Below, in pieces: positions 9,998-19,379 of a stretch of DNA of 64,000 bases (positions within the stretch are counted from its first letter, which is position 1; every line of letters starts with the position of its first letter). Source of the stretch: Canibacter oris (GTDB lineage: Bacteria; Actinomycetota; Actinomycetes; Actinomycetales; Microbacteriaceae); contig NZ_JACIFD010000009.1 of NCBI RefSeq assembly GCF_014197205.1, forward strand, positions 19,008 to 83,007, in the 5' to 3' direction. Position numbers and translations under genes: made by a program. The notes beneath the pieces were generated by a model. The model was not told the DNA's origin. It ran no database searches and worked only from the letters and a program-made list of their open reading frames with translations.

Positions 9998-10962
9998 GCT
10001 ACGCTCCTAGCTTTAAACTCGATAATGTTAGACCTCGCACCCGTCAAAACCTCATACGCCGCGTCTGCGAGCGCCGCCCGCGCCTGTTCAGGTACTGCCG
10101 CCAAATAATGCCGCTCCGTCACACCCTTACTAGAGTGCCCCAACAGTTGCCCAGCCATATAAGACTGGTTAGACACCTCACCTAAAGCTGTGGCGTAAAT
10201 GCCCCGCAACCCGTGAAACTTAAACACATGACGCTGCACAACGTCCGGGCGTTTGTGTCCTCTACCGCCCTTAAACTCAGCCGGGTTATAGGGCACGCGC
10301 TCGCCGTCACTATCCACCATGTAGTCAATCTCAGCAGCCAGGCACGCCCTCAGCCAGAGATTACGCCACGGGCTTTTACCAACAAACTTATGCGCGTTCG
10401 GTTTACCGTCTTTGCGTGCCCGTGGAGTGAACAAAATAGCAGACTTGAGTTTATTGTCCATGCCCCGCAAATGCTGTTCCACACGCTCCTTTAACGCTGC
10501 CGGTAGTGGTATCTGTCGTACACTGTCCGCGCTCTTGGGGTCTGCTTCGTAAAACTCGCCACTCTCGTCATTCCAAGCCGCCTGTTTGTTCACTCGCACG
10601 GTGTAGCGCTCGCCGTCACTGGTTAGGTCTGCCCGTGTTAATGCTCTCACCTCGCCAATGCGTAACCCTGCAAACGCTCCCAAGCACACCGCCAAAGCGT
10701 ATTGTGGTGCTTGCTCGTCATAGAACGCGATCAGGGCGTTTAACTGACCGGGTGTGAGCCGGTCTAGCTCTTTTGGTTTCGTTTTAATCCGTGTGAGGTG
10801 AGACGGTACCGGGTTTACGCGGTCGTATGCCCGCTCGCTGATTAGAGACGCGAAAATAGCGCGTAAATGCCCTGCTTCACTGCTCGCACTGCTAGGCGCT
10901 ACTTGCTGCCGTTTCAAATACCAGGCACGCACAATATCCGGGGTCACCTCGTCCGGCTCCAT
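9994..10962 (-). CDS. int: tyrosine integrase, N-terminally truncated
   Basis: 322 residues of a phage-type tyrosine recombinase. The catalytic core is complete: Arg101 (AGLRIGE), Lys143, His250 and Arg253 (FHGLRG), His276 (LLGH) and nucleophile Tyr286 (ERHYLA). The protein begins in the middle of the core-binding domain. The reading frame stays open for 22 more codons upstream (to 11028) with plausible integrase sequence (RFWRNGLKPFYE) but no ATG, GTG or TTG, so roughly 60 residues including the arm-binding domain are missing. The upstream DNA switches to an ABC permease remnant. Probably inactive or a relic. Confidence 0.85.
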   Translation of the reverse strand: MEPDEVTPDIVRAWYLKRQQVAPSSASSEAGHLRAIFASLISERAYDRVNPVPSHLTRIKTKPKELDRLTPGQLNALIAFYDEQAPQYALAVCLGAFAGLRIGEVRALTRADLTSDGERYTVRVNKQAAWNDESGEFYEADPKSADSVRQIPLPAALKERVEQHLRGMDNKLKSAILFTPRARKDGKPNAHKFVGKSPWRNLWLRACLAAEIDYMVDSDGERVPYNPAEFKGGRGHKRPDVVQRHVFKFHGLRGIYATALGEVSNQSYMAGQLLGHSSKGVTERHYLAAVPEQARAALADAAYEVLTGARSNIIEFKARSVA

Positions 10963-11003
10963 TTCATAAAACGGTTTCAGACCGTTACGCCAAAACCTTT
11001 GCT

Positions 11004-11183
11004 GTGCTTTATCTGGTTGCTTTGGTTTTCAATCTTTGCGCGTTGGTGATACTGCTCTTAGCCGGATCAACCTTCGGCACCATTAGCGCGATTGCGATGC
11101 TGCTGGGGCAACTCATCACAATATTCTTTTTGAGCAGACGTTATGCAAATAGAAACGTAACCTCGGTAATTAAAACTGCGTAA
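11004..11183 (+). pseudogene. 3' remnant of ABC transporter permease
   Basis: A frame ending at TAA 11181-11183 reads as two hydrophobic segments (LYLVALVFNLCALVILLLAG and TISAIAMLLGQLITIFFL) followed by SRRYANRN, typical of the C-terminus of a membrane permease. The intact ABC ATPase starts 18 bases later with its own ribosome binding site. The upstream part of the gene is gone, replaced by the integrase end of the element. By context it was the bacteriocin-associated (DUF1430-like) permease partner. The exact junction lies between about 10963 and 11010. Confidence 0.65.
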
Positions 11184-11201
11184 CCTTGAGGAGAAACACA
11201 C

Positions 11202-11867
11202 ATGAAGATTTTGCAGCTTGCGGGCGTTACTAAAAAATTTGGTAATCGCTTGATTCTCGACAGCCTGAACCTCGCTGTACCAACAGGCAGCTCACTCGCA
11301 ATTACCGGAAGATCCGGGTCAGGCAAATCAACCCTCCTGAATATTATTGGGCTCTTAGAGACACATGACGCAGGGAGCATTACGCTGGACGGGAAAACAC
11401 TGCCAAAACCGGGTTCTAAACAGGCGATGCTGCTGCGCCGCAACACCATTAGTTACCTGTTTCAAAGTTTCGCTTTACTGCCAGATAAAACCGTGCAGGA
11501 GAATCTACTGTTGGGTATGCAGTACAGCCCAGAGTCTAAAAAACAGAAGCTTGAAAAGATCTGCGAAATGCTAGATAAATTAGCGATTGGACACCTCAAA
11601 GAGCAGCGGGTGAAAACTTTATCGGGCGGGGAGCAACAGCGGATCGCGTTGGCGCGTTGCATTCTCAAACCCGGAAAACTCATTCTGGCTGACGAGCCCA
11701 CCGGAGCGCTAGACGGCAGCACCGCACAGGCTGCGATGGCAGAGCTTTTAACGCTGCAGCAAGAACACCAGAAAACACTGATAATTGTTACTCATAGCCC
11801 GGAAGTGGCGACGATGTGCGACAGCCGGGTGCGGCTGTTTGAGGGGCGGCTAGCCGCGCAGCAGTAG
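11202..11867 (+). CDS. ABC transporter ATPase, lactococcin-972 export type
   Basis: 221 residues, a single ATPase domain: Walker A GRSGSGKST (36-44), Q-loop Gln88, signature LSGGEQQ (140-146), Walker B LILADE (160-165), switch His198. Overall similarity is to MacB/LolD-type ATPases, closest in my judgement to those paired with lactococcin-972 family bacteriocin exporters and immunity pumps. TTGAGGAGAAAC upstream is a good ribosome binding site. Its permease survives only as a C-terminal fragment just upstream, so this ATPase is probably orphaned. Its 3' end overlaps the convergent gene by 18 bases. Confidence 0.8.
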   Translation: MKILQLAGVTKKFGNRLILDSLNLAVPTGSSLAITGRSGSGKSTLLNIIGLLETHDAGSITLDGKTLPKPGSKQAMLLRRNTISYLFQSFALLPDKTVQENLLLGMQYSPESKKQKLEKICEMLDKLAIGHLKEQRVKTLSGGEQQRIALARCILKPGKLILADEPTGALDGSTAQAAMAELLTLQQEHQKTLIIVTHSPEVATMCDSRVRLFEGRLAAQQ

Positions 11868-12356
11868 CAGTTCGCAGCGTTCTGTGAGGTAGTGGATCAG
11901 CGGGGGCGCTTGATCCACCGTAGCACTAGCGTGCCACAGCACCTTCACTTCGCCAGCGGCATAGACCAGCGCTGGAGTGGGCGAGGGTTGCGTCTCGGGA
12001 GTGCTGAGGAAATTCTGCAGCGGCACCGCATGGTAGTTCACCTGGGTGCGCTCCGCAATGCCTGATTTGAAGGCCCAGCCCGCTACGTCACGGCGCGCCT
12101 CCTGCGCGTCAGAAACCACCCCGAGGCGTTCCCGACGGGCGGCACGTACACTGTTTTCGCTCCACCACAGTTCGCCCGCGGGCGTCAGTAAAAACGACCC
12201 TAGGCGCCAACACTCAGCTAACACCCGGAAATGCGGGACGCGCCGCCAGGGTAGAACCGGGTGGCGGCGTGATCCATATTCCGCAATAATCTCAGGGGTA
12301 ATGCCGGCATGCCGCAGCTGGGCGGCAAGCGAGAGAAGTTGAGCGCCGAAATCCAC
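11850..12356 (-). CDS. conserved hypothetical protein
   Basis: 168 residues from GTG 12356. Trp-rich segments (VLPWRRVPHFRVLAECWRLGSFLL and AGELWWSE) and a compact, soluble composition suggest a small cytosolic protein; I do not recognise the family. The start is supported by a TAGAAT box exactly six bases before the GTG, i.e. a leaderless transcript. It converges on, and slightly overlaps, the ABC ATPase. Confidence 0.6.
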   Translation of the reverse strand: MDFGAQLLSLAAQLRHAGITPEIIAEYGSRRHPVLPWRRVPHFRVLAECWRLGSFLLTPAGELWWSENSVRAARRERLGVVSDAQEARRDVAGWAFKSGIAERTQVNYHAVPLQNFLSTPETQPSPTPALVYAAGEVKVLWHASATVDQAPPLIHYLTERCELLLLRG

Positions 12357-12362
12357 GTCACT

Positions 12363-12368
12363 ATTCTA
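12363..12368 (-). promoter_or_regulatory. -10 box, leaderless start
   Basis: TAGAAT on the minus strand followed by exactly six bases and the GTG at 12356. Confidence 0.6.
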
Positions 12369-12507
12369 AAATGAAAACAGCAGAAATGGTATCCGGGTAA
12401 ACGATGGCAGCTACAGCGGGGCAATGCGCCTCGGCCACCTAAGTATTAGGAGCCCAAGGAACCCAGCAAAATTGTCGGAGCGAGTGCGCAGAGCGAGGCG
12501 AAATACT

Positions 12508-13302
12508 ATGGCACAGACTCATCTTGAGGTTGAAATCAAGTTGGAGGTAGCGGCTGCGGCAGAGCTGCCCGCAACCTGGCCGGCAGGTCTCGCGGTGCTG
12601 CAGCGCGAAACACATGAGCTGCGCGCCCAATATTTTGACACGCCGCAGCGGATTTTAGCGCGGCACGGGGTAGCGTTGCGGATGCGGCGCGGCGGGCACG
12701 ACGCGGGATGGCATCTGAAACGGCGCGTCTCAGATACCGCACAACAAGAAACCACCTGGGAGCTCAGCGACACTCTGCCGCAGCCGGTGGCGGCACTGTT
12801 GCAAACCGAATTTGCGGTTGCGCCGCAGCAGCTGGAGGTGGTAGCAGAAATAAACTCTGCGCGCACCACCGTGGTGCTGGGCCGCGGCGACAAGGCGCTG
12901 TACGAAATCGCAGACGACACGGTGCAAACATTTTGTGAGGTGGATCCGCTCACCGCGCTGTCCGCCCGCCGCAGTTGGCGTGAATGGGAAATTGAAGCGC
13001 TAAACGAAAACGATCGCTCCGAGCTCTCGCAGCTGACTTACGCGCTGGAGCAAGCGGGAGCCTATCCGAGCCTGAGCGGCTCAAAAATTGCACGGGCGGC
13101 AGGGGCGTTGGTGCCGGGGGCGCTGGCCGCCGCAAAACCGGCCCGCATTATCGCCGCTTTAACCGCACAGGACAGTGCCGATCAGCTCGAAGCTCGGGCA
13201 TTACAGCTGCGGCACACGGGTGACAGCGCGGCGGCGGCCGTGGCGCTGGAACAGGCGGCGCAGCTGCGGCACAGTGCGCGGCAGCTCGTGGCGGGCGCCT
13301 AA
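12508..13302 (+). CDS. CYTH-domain protein (triphosphate tunnel family)
   Basis: 264 residues. The N-terminus carries the ExExK signature (Glu7, Glu9, Lys11) of the CYTH/triphosphate tunnel fold, followed by the typical LRAQYFDTP and ALRMRRGG strands with charged residues that line the tunnel. Such enzymes hydrolyse inorganic triphosphate or similar substrates using metal ions. Actinobacterial members often have a CHAD domain after the CYTH domain; here the C-terminal ~60 residues are only a short Ala-rich helical tail, so CHAD is absent. ATG 12508 is chosen because it follows GAGCGAGGCG; the frame is open further upstream without support. Confidence 0.8.
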   Translation: MAQTHLEVEIKLEVAAAAELPATWPAGLAVLQRETHELRAQYFDTPQRILARHGVALRMRRGGHDAGWHLKRRVSDTAQQETTWELSDTLPQPVAALLQTEFAVAPQQLEVVAEINSARTTVVLGRGDKALYEIADDTVQTFCEVDPLTALSARRSWREWEIEALNENDRSELSQLTYALEQAGAYPSLSGSKIARAAGALVPGALAAAKPARIIAALTAQDSADQLEARALQLRHTGDSAAAAVALEQAAQLRHSARQLVAGA

Positions 13303-13445
13303 AATCGCTGCGGGGAGCGCGAGGCGGGGTGATCCCCCCTCCCAACATAGTTGTAATGTCGCGCTGTGAATCGTGCGCACAGTGTTACCGCGAGCCAAAA
13401 CTTGTCGTAGTATTGGGGAGGAATAACCTCAACAAGGAGACAAAT

Positions 13446-14717
13446 TTGGCTATTTGGAAACTGCACGGCAACGGCAAAACCGTTGTGCCGGAAGCGATTG
13501 TGCTGCCGGAAGAGCGGCTGAGCTGGATCCGCACCATCGGATTCGGGGCGCAGCACGTGGTTGCGATGTTTGGCGCTACCTTCCTGGTGCCGCTGCTGAC
13601 TGGATTTTCACCAACCGCAACCCTGTTTTTCTCGGGGCTTGGAACACTGCTATTTTTGCTGATTACCGGTAATCGTTTGCCGAGCTATCTCGGATCTTCA
13701 TTCGCGTTTATTGCGCCTATCGGAGTCGCTACTGCGGCACACGGTGATATCGCTAGCGCGAGTTTCGGAATTTTAGTGACCGGTTTGCTGATGTTCTTAA
13801 TCGGCGTGCTAGTGCATTTTGTCGGCTCAGGTTGGATCAACGCACTGATGCCGCCGGTTGTGATGGGTAGCATTGTGGCTCTCATCGGTTTTAACCTGGC
13901 GCCTGCGGTGAAGAATAATTTTGGGCAGTCTCCGATTGTGGCGCTGATCACAATCACCGCTATTTTGCTGATTACGGTGCTGTTCAGAGGGCTGCTGGGG
14001 CGACTGTCGATTGTGCTCGGTGTGATTATTGGCTATGTTGCGGCGCTTCTGCTGGGTGAGGTAGACACCGCGGCGATTGCTGCGGCTGACTGGTTTGGTT
14101 TGCCGGAGTTCCACGCGCCAGCGAACCCTTTTGAGAATCCAGCGTTGTGGGGCATCCTGCCAGCCTTCTTGCCGGTTGTGCTGGTTCTGGTGGCGGAAAA
14201 CGTTGGCCACGTCAAGAGCGTTGGTTTGATGATGCAGCGCGATCTTGATGGGGTTACCGGCCGGGCGCTGTTTGCTGACGGTTTTGCGACTATGCTGGCT
14301 GGTTTTGGTGGTGGCTCTGGCACTACCACCTACGGTGAGAACATCGGCGTGATGGCTGCAACGCGGGTGTTTTCGACCGCAGCTTACTGGGTTGCTGGAG
14401 TTTTTGCGATTTTGCTGAGTTTCTCTCCGAAGGTTGGCGCCGTAATCAACTCGATTCCTGCGGGAGTGCTCGGCGGTGTGACTGTGGCGCTGTACGGTCT
14501 GATTGGCTTGATCGGCGTAAAAATTTGGATCGATAATAAGGTTGATTTTAATAAGCCGATTAACCAGTTTACGGCTGCGGTCGCGCTGATTGTGGGCATT
14601 GCTGATTTCTTGCTGCAAAGCGGCGATATTCTGTTTAATGGCATCGCGTTGGGCACGGTAGCGGCCATCGCGGTTTACCACCTCATGAATTTTGCTGCAA
14701 AACTACGCGGCGAGTAG
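13446..14717 (+). CDS. uraA: uracil permease
   Basis: 423-residue integral membrane protein of the nucleobase:cation symporter-2 family, importing uracil with protons. The start TTG 13446 follows AAGGAGACAAAT and gives an N-terminus like UraA (ERLSWIRTIGFGAQHVVAMFGATFLVPLL); the longer open frame upstream is rejected. Family motifs include the LPSYLGSSFAFI segment and the NVGHVKSVG motif with the substrate-contacting Glu before it (VAENVGH). About 13-14 hydrophobic segments, length typical. It stands alone, with a strong hairpin after it. Confidence 0.92.
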   Translation: MAIWKLHGNGKTVVPEAIVLPEERLSWIRTIGFGAQHVVAMFGATFLVPLLTGFSPTATLFFSGLGTLLFLLITGNRLPSYLGSSFAFIAPIGVATAAHGDIASASFGILVTGLLMFLIGVLVHFVGSGWINALMPPVVMGSIVALIGFNLAPAVKNNFGQSPIVALITITAILLITVLFRGLLGRLSIVLGVIIGYVAALLLGEVDTAAIAAADWFGLPEFHAPANPFENPALWGILPAFLPVVLVLVAENVGHVKSVGLMMQRDLDGVTGRALFADGFATMLAGFGGGSGTTTYGENIGVMAATRVFSTAAYWVAGVFAILLSFSPKVGAVINSIPAGVLGGVTVALYGLIGLIGVKIWIDNKVDFNKPINQFTAAVALIVGIADFLLQSGDILFNGIALGTVAAIAVYHLMNFAAKLRGE

Positions 14718-14729
14718 TTTATAGGCTGT

Positions 14730-14775
14730 AATTAAGGGTGTGACAGTGGTGTGGGCCGCTGTCACACCCTTAATT
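14730..14775 (+). terminator. terminator after uracil permease
   Basis: AATTAAGGGTGTGACAG pairs perfectly with CTGTCACACCCTTAATT across 14730-14775. The A/T ends of the stem supply the T-rich tail, but no long T run follows. Confidence 0.75.
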
Positions 14776-14870
14776 GTTGCGAGCGGGGTTGAATATGCTG
14801 GGCAGCTGGGAATGAGCTAGTAAAGCTAGGAATCTCCGCGCGCTAACAGGCATCGCTTAAAAAATCGGCG

Positions 14871-14876
14871 TAAGCT
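14871..14876 (+). promoter_or_regulatory. -10 box, leaderless start of helicase-like gene
   Basis: TAAGCT followed by exactly six bases and GTG at 14883. No ribosome binding site precedes the GTG. Confidence 0.55.
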
Positions 14877-14882
14877 GGCGGT

Positions 14883-17800
14883 GTGTGGAGTCTATTTGGG
14901 CGCGGAAAGAACGATGCTGACAAGCATCAAGCCGCAGAAGCAGCAAGTGAAAACGAGCGTGAGCTAGCAGCGGAGACCCCTGCGGAGCAGGTGACCGCTG
15001 GCTATCCGCGCGCCGACGTTGCAAAGCAGTATGATGCTGCCCCCGCGCAGTCGGAGGCTGAGACTATTGCGGTGCCGGAAGAGGCCCTCGCGGCAGCGCA
15101 AGACGAGCGGCGCCGTACCGCGGCACCGTATTCGACAGAGGGTTCTGCGGCGGCAATGGCGGGTCACGGTGCGGGTGCATCTCATCCCGAAGCTGCACGG
15201 GAAGCGGCACCGGGAACCGGGCGGGAAGCGGCACAGGAGCCGCAGAAAATCGCCCCTGATTTCAGCGAGATTCACGCTAAATGGCGGGAAGCAACCAAAA
15301 AGCTTGGCGGCTACAACCCGCTGCTACACTTTGACGACGAGGCGCAGAACCGCATTGACTTTGCTGCCACCAACCCTGGCGGGCTCGCGCAGTTCATCAC
15401 CGGGCAGAAAATCTTGCTGTCAGCGCTGGTGCGAGATGAGGTGGCGCTGCGCAAAGCTAAGTTTGCGGCGGGGCGGATCACCGACAAAGCAACAGAAATG
15501 CGCAACATGCGCGGGCTGGAAACCGTGCATCTAGGTATCGGGCTGGCTAAATGGCGCTTCGAGGGTGACGATTTTTGCGCCCCCGTGTTGCTGCGCCCGC
15601 TCGCGATTCGCCGTTATGGTCGCGATTTCGAAATTAAACTTAAGGGCGGGGTTAGTGTCAACCCTGAGCTGGTGCGGGTGCTGCGGCTCCAGTACGGCAT
15701 CGCTGTTGACGCGCGCAGCCTGGTTGAACTGTCGCAGGTTGAAGGCGTGTTTAAACCGCAGCCGGTGATTGAGCGACTGCGTCAAATGGCAGCTGGTATT
15801 CCAGAATTTTCGGTGGAGCCGCGCCTAGTTGCTTCCTCTTTCAACAGCATTGCTGCACGGATGCTGAGCGATTTGGTAGACTTAGACACTCCGCTGCTGC
15901 GGGCAATCTGCGGCGACAGTGACGACCGTGCCGCGATCCGCACCGCATATCATCCGACTACCCCGACACCGCTTGATCAGCGCTCGCCGGAAACCGACAC
16001 CTACCTCTACGACGCTGACGTGGAGCAGGATGATGTCATTACCCAGATTCGTAACGGGTACTCGCTGGCCGTGCACACTCTGCCCGGAACCGGCGGCACA
16101 CAAACCGTGGTTAACGCCATCGGGGAGCTGGTGCGGGACGGCAAAAAAGTGCTGGTGGTGTCACCGCGCACCGCAACTCTCGACGGGATTTCACACCGCT
16201 TAAACCGTGCCGGGCTGACCGGGCTCGTGACTACGCCGCGCAAGTTGCGCCGTAACCTGGTTGACGCGATCAGCCGCAACGAGCAGGCGCAGCCGGTTAA
16301 TAACAGGGAGATTGATCAGGCGCTGACGCGGTTGCGCAGCGTGCTGGTTGATTACCGCGAAGCGCTAGACGCGAAAGACGCGAAGCTTGGTATTTCACCG
16401 CTTGAGGCGCTGCGGGAGCTGGCTAAACTGTCACTGCTGCCAGAACCGCCAGGCACCACCGTGCGGCTGAGCGAAACCGCGCTGCACACCCTGGCGATGG
16501 ATCGCAGCAGTGTCACCGAGCTGCTCACAGAGGTAGCGCGCCTCGGGCAGTTCCAGTACGGGCCAGAGGATTCACCGTGGTACGGGGTTACCTTCGGCAC
16601 CACCGAGGAAGCGCGCGGGGCATACACGAGCGCAGTGGAAATCTCGGAGACACGCTTGCCGCGGCTGACCGCGCTGGCGCACGAACTGCTGCAGCAAACC
16701 GCACTGAAGCCATACGAAAACCTGTACGAGCTCGGCATTTACTTGCGGCTGCTCACCGGCATCGGCGAAACCCTCGACCGTTTCACTCCGGAAGTGTACG
16801 ACCGCTCCTTGACCGAGGTCATTGCGGCGCACGCTCCGCGTTCCACCGGCGACACGATGACTAACGCCAACCGGCGCCGCCTGAAGAAGCTTGCGCGCGA
16901 GTATGTGCGCCCGGGCGTCACGATCACCGATATGTATCCGCGCTTGGTTGAGATTCAGCAGCAGCGAGTGTTGTGGCAGCGCTACTGCACCGTGCCTGGC
17001 ACGCGGCCTGAGCTGCCGTTGGGTCTTGCAGAGGTGGTTACCGCATTCCAAGGTGTGTATGACGAGCTAGAGACTCTCGATCGGGTTTTGGGCACTGAGC
17101 AAGAGGCAGCCCGGATGCGCAACCTGCCTCTGGCGCAGCTTAGTAAGCGGGTTGCGGCGCTCGCCGAGGAGAGTGAAGTGCTGCAAAATATTCAGGAGCG
17201 CACCGCCATCATTGAGCGGTTGCGAGATGCTGATTTGGGGGCGCTGTTTGACGATCTCTCTAAACGGCATGTGCTCGCAGAGAATGTTGCCGCAGAGCTG
17301 GAGCAGGCGTGGTGGCAGACAGCGCTGGAGCGAATTCTTGCCGAGAATCCGGCGCTGCTTGGCGCTAACAGTGCGGTGATCGAGCGGCTGGAGTCTGATT
17401 TCCGGCTGGTTGACGACGCCCACACCAGCTCTAACGGGCAGGTGTTAGCCGCACAGCTGGCTGATCTGTGGCGGGTTGCGCTTATCGATAATCGTGCTGA
17501 GGCTACCGAGTTGCGCGGTTTGCTGCGCAGCGGGGGTGCGGATCCGGCCTCCCTGGTTGCTGCTGCACCAAATCTGACGCGCTCCCTGGCGCATGTGTGG
17601 GCGGTGAGCCCGTACGAGGTTAGTCTGTTGCCGCAGGAGCTGAAATTTGACGCGGTGATTCTGGTTGATGCCGCAGCTGTCAGCTTGGTGGAGGCGCTCG
17701 GGGCGCTGCGTCGTGGTGGGCAGGTTGTGGCGTTTGGCGATCCGGTGGTGCAAACCCCGGCAGACTTTAACATCGGGGTTAGTGACGCTGATTACATCAC

Positions 17801-19379
17801 CCCGGATGTGCCGCTTAATGCCGCCGAAACCACTGCTCCGCTGAGCGTCTTTGCTGCGCTCACTAAGGTGCTGCCGCAGTTGACGTTGACGCGTAGCTAC
17901 CGTGCCGGCGGCGCCGATCTTACCGACCTCGTGAACAGCAAGTTCTACAGCGGTGCGATTGAAACCATGCCGTGGGCGGGCACCTTCCTGGGGCGCTCCA
18001 GCCTGACGCAGGAATTTGTGCGCGCCGGGCAGGGGCTGCCTGACCAGCAAACCGGAGCGGTTGAAAGCACCGATGCTGAGGTAGAGCGGGTTGTGCAGCT
18101 GGTGCTCGAGCACGCCAGCGAACGGCCGAATGAGTCGTTGATGGTGATTACCGCGAGCAAAAAGCACGCGGTGCGAGTGTGGCAGTCGACCCTGAGTTAC
18201 TTTGCGAAATTCCCGCAGTATCGTAATTTCTTGCTCGGCGATCACGCGGAGCCGTTCACCGTGGTAACCCTGGAGCAGGCGACCGCGCTCAGTCGTGACC
18301 GCGTGATTTTCTCCATCGGTTACGGGCGTACGCCGCACGGGCGAGTGCTGTCTAACTTTGGGCCGCTATCGCAGCCTGGCGGTGATCGACTGATTGCGGT
18401 CGCGATGACTAGGGCACGACGAGCGATGACCATCGTGAGCTGCTTTGAGGCGGAACATCTGGCAGAAGTTAAAGCACGCTATGGTGTGAAGCAGCTCGCT
18501 GGTGTGATTGGTGCTGAAGCGAAACCTGTGCCAGAAAGCCAGCTCCCGGCTGAGCAGGACCCGATGATTGCGGAGCTGGCGCAGCGCCTGGAAGGTCTAG
18601 GGCTGCAGGTGGCGCTGAACTATCAGGGTGTGATTCCGATTGCCGCGGCGCTCGGGGAGCGAGCCATCGCGATTGATATTGATTTCAGCGGTGGTGAAGA
18701 GTCGATGCGGCATATTTTGCGGTTGCGTCCGGCGGTGCTGCGGCGACTCGGCTGGCACTATCAACGCATCCAAAGCTTTGACCTGTTCCAGAACCCTGCC
18801 GAGGTAGCGGTGCGAGTTGCGAGCATTATCGGTTACGACCCGGCGGCTGCAGCTGTTGAAAAAACAGCGAATATCACCGAGCAAGGGTTGCAACTGTCAG
18901 ACGACGAGCACAACATGACCCAGGTGATTGAACCGCTGCCGACGGCGTCCCAGCGAGCCGCAGGCGGCGGTGTCGTGCAGCCGGTGATGTTGAATCCGGG
19001 AGAGCTGGAGGTCAGCGCTACGGTGTCTGCAGATGAGCCTGCGGCTGCCGAAGCGCAGGATTTCGCTGCAGAGCCGGAGGCGGAGCCTGCCGTGCTGGAG
19101 GTCACCGATGCTCCGGAGGGCAGCAGCTTTGACAATGGCAACGTAATTTTGGTGGTGGATCCGGAAGACCCGCAAGATTCGGGCAAGGCTGTCGTGCTGG
19201 CGCGTGAAACCCAACTGGAGTTGGAACTGCCGGAAGCTGAAACCGAGGCGATTGCGGAGCCAGCAGCAGCGGATGCTGCTACCGCACCGGGTGAAGCGGA
19301 GGCTGAAACTGATACCGAGCAGAGCGCTGCCGCGTCAAAAAAAGCAGCGGGTGATGATGACGCAACCACCGCAAGATAA
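14883..19379 (+). CDS. DUF4011-type SF1 helicase-like protein, degenerate ATPase
   Basis: A 1498-residue cytosolic protein. After ~110 low-complexity acidic residues comes a DUF4011-like domain (about 130-250, with NPLLHFDD), then an SF1 helicase fold. Its catalytic motifs are altered: Walker A reads PGTGGTQT, where PGTGKTQT is expected, so the Lys is Gly405; motif II reads VDAAA (Asp929-Ala930) instead of DEA, losing the catalytic Glu; motif III reads GDPVVQTP rather than GDPxQLxP. Motif VI is kept (AMTRARRAM). A restriction-endonuclease-like region and ~180 acidic Ala/Glu-rich residues end the protein. It cannot be a normal ATPase; a scaffold or DNA-binding role is possible. Length is at the top of the family. 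Confidence 0.7.
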   Translation: MWSLFGRGKNDADKHQAAEAASENERELAAETPAEQVTAGYPRADVAKQYDAAPAQSEAETIAVPEEALAAAQDERRRTAAPYSTEGSAAAMAGHGAGASHPEAAREAAPGTGREAAQEPQKIAPDFSEIHAKWREATKKLGGYNPLLHFDDEAQNRIDFAATNPGGLAQFITGQKILLSALVRDEVALRKAKFAAGRITDKATEMRNMRGLETVHLGIGLAKWRFEGDDFCAPVLLRPLAIRRYGRDFEIKLKGGVSVNPELVRVLRLQYGIAVDARSLVELSQVEGVFKPQPVIERLRQMAAGIPEFSVEPRLVASSFNSIAARMLSDLVDLDTPLLRAICGDSDDRAAIRTAYHPTTPTPLDQRSPETDTYLYDADVEQDDVITQIRNGYSLAVHTLPGTGGTQTVVNAIGELVRDGKKVLVVSPRTATLDGISHRLNRAGLTGLVTTPRKLRRNLVDAISRNEQAQPVNNREIDQALTRLRSVLVDYREALDAKDAKLGISPLEALRELAKLSLLPEPPGTTVRLSETALHTLAMDRSSVTELLTEVARLGQFQYGPEDSPWYGVTFGTTEEARGAYTSAVEISETRLPRLTALAHELLQQTALKPYENLYELGIYLRLLTGIGETLDRFTPEVYDRSLTEVIAAHAPRSTGDTMTNANRRRLKKLAREYVRPGVTITDMYPRLVEIQQQRVLWQRYCTVPGTRPELPLGLAEVVTAFQGVYDELETLDRVLGTEQEAARMRNLPLAQLSKRVAALAEESEVLQNIQERTAIIERLRDADLGALFDDLSKRHVLAENVAAELEQAWWQTALERILAENPALLGANSAVIERLESDFRLVDDAHTSSNGQVLAAQLADLWRVALIDNRAEATELRGLLRSGGADPASLVAAAPNLTRSLAHVWAVSPYEVSLLPQELKFDAVILVDAAAVSLVEALGALRRGGQVVAFGDPVVQTPADFNIGVSDADYITPDVPLNAAETTAPLSVFAALTKVLPQLTLTRSYRAGGADLTDLVNSKFYSGAIETMPWAGTFLGRSSLTQEFVRAGQGLPDQQTGAVESTDAEVERVVQLVLEHASERPNESLMVITASKKHAVRVWQSTLSYFAKFPQYRNFLLGDHAEPFTVVTLEQATALSRDRVIFSIGYGRTPHGRVLSNFGPLSQPGGDRLIAVAMTRARRAMTIVSCFEAEHLAEVKARYGVKQLAGVIGAEAKPVPESQLPAEQDPMIAELAQRLEGLGLQVALNYQGVIPIAAALGERAIAIDIDFSGGEESMRHILRLRPAVLRRLGWHYQRIQSFDLFQNPAEVAVRVASIIGYDPAAAAVEKTANITEQGLQLSDDEHNMTQVIEPLPTASQRAAGGGVVQPVMLNPGELEVSATVSADEPAAAEAQDFAAEPEAEPAVLEVTDAPEGSSFDNGNVILVVDPEDPQDSGKAVVLARETQLELELPEAETEAIAEPAAADAATAPGEAEAETDTEQSAAASKKAAGDDDATTAR

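Noticed and set aside
13329..13445. N-terminal extension of uracil permease
   Set aside because: Cys-rich sequence unlike UraA, no ribosome binding site; TTG 13446 has a good one.
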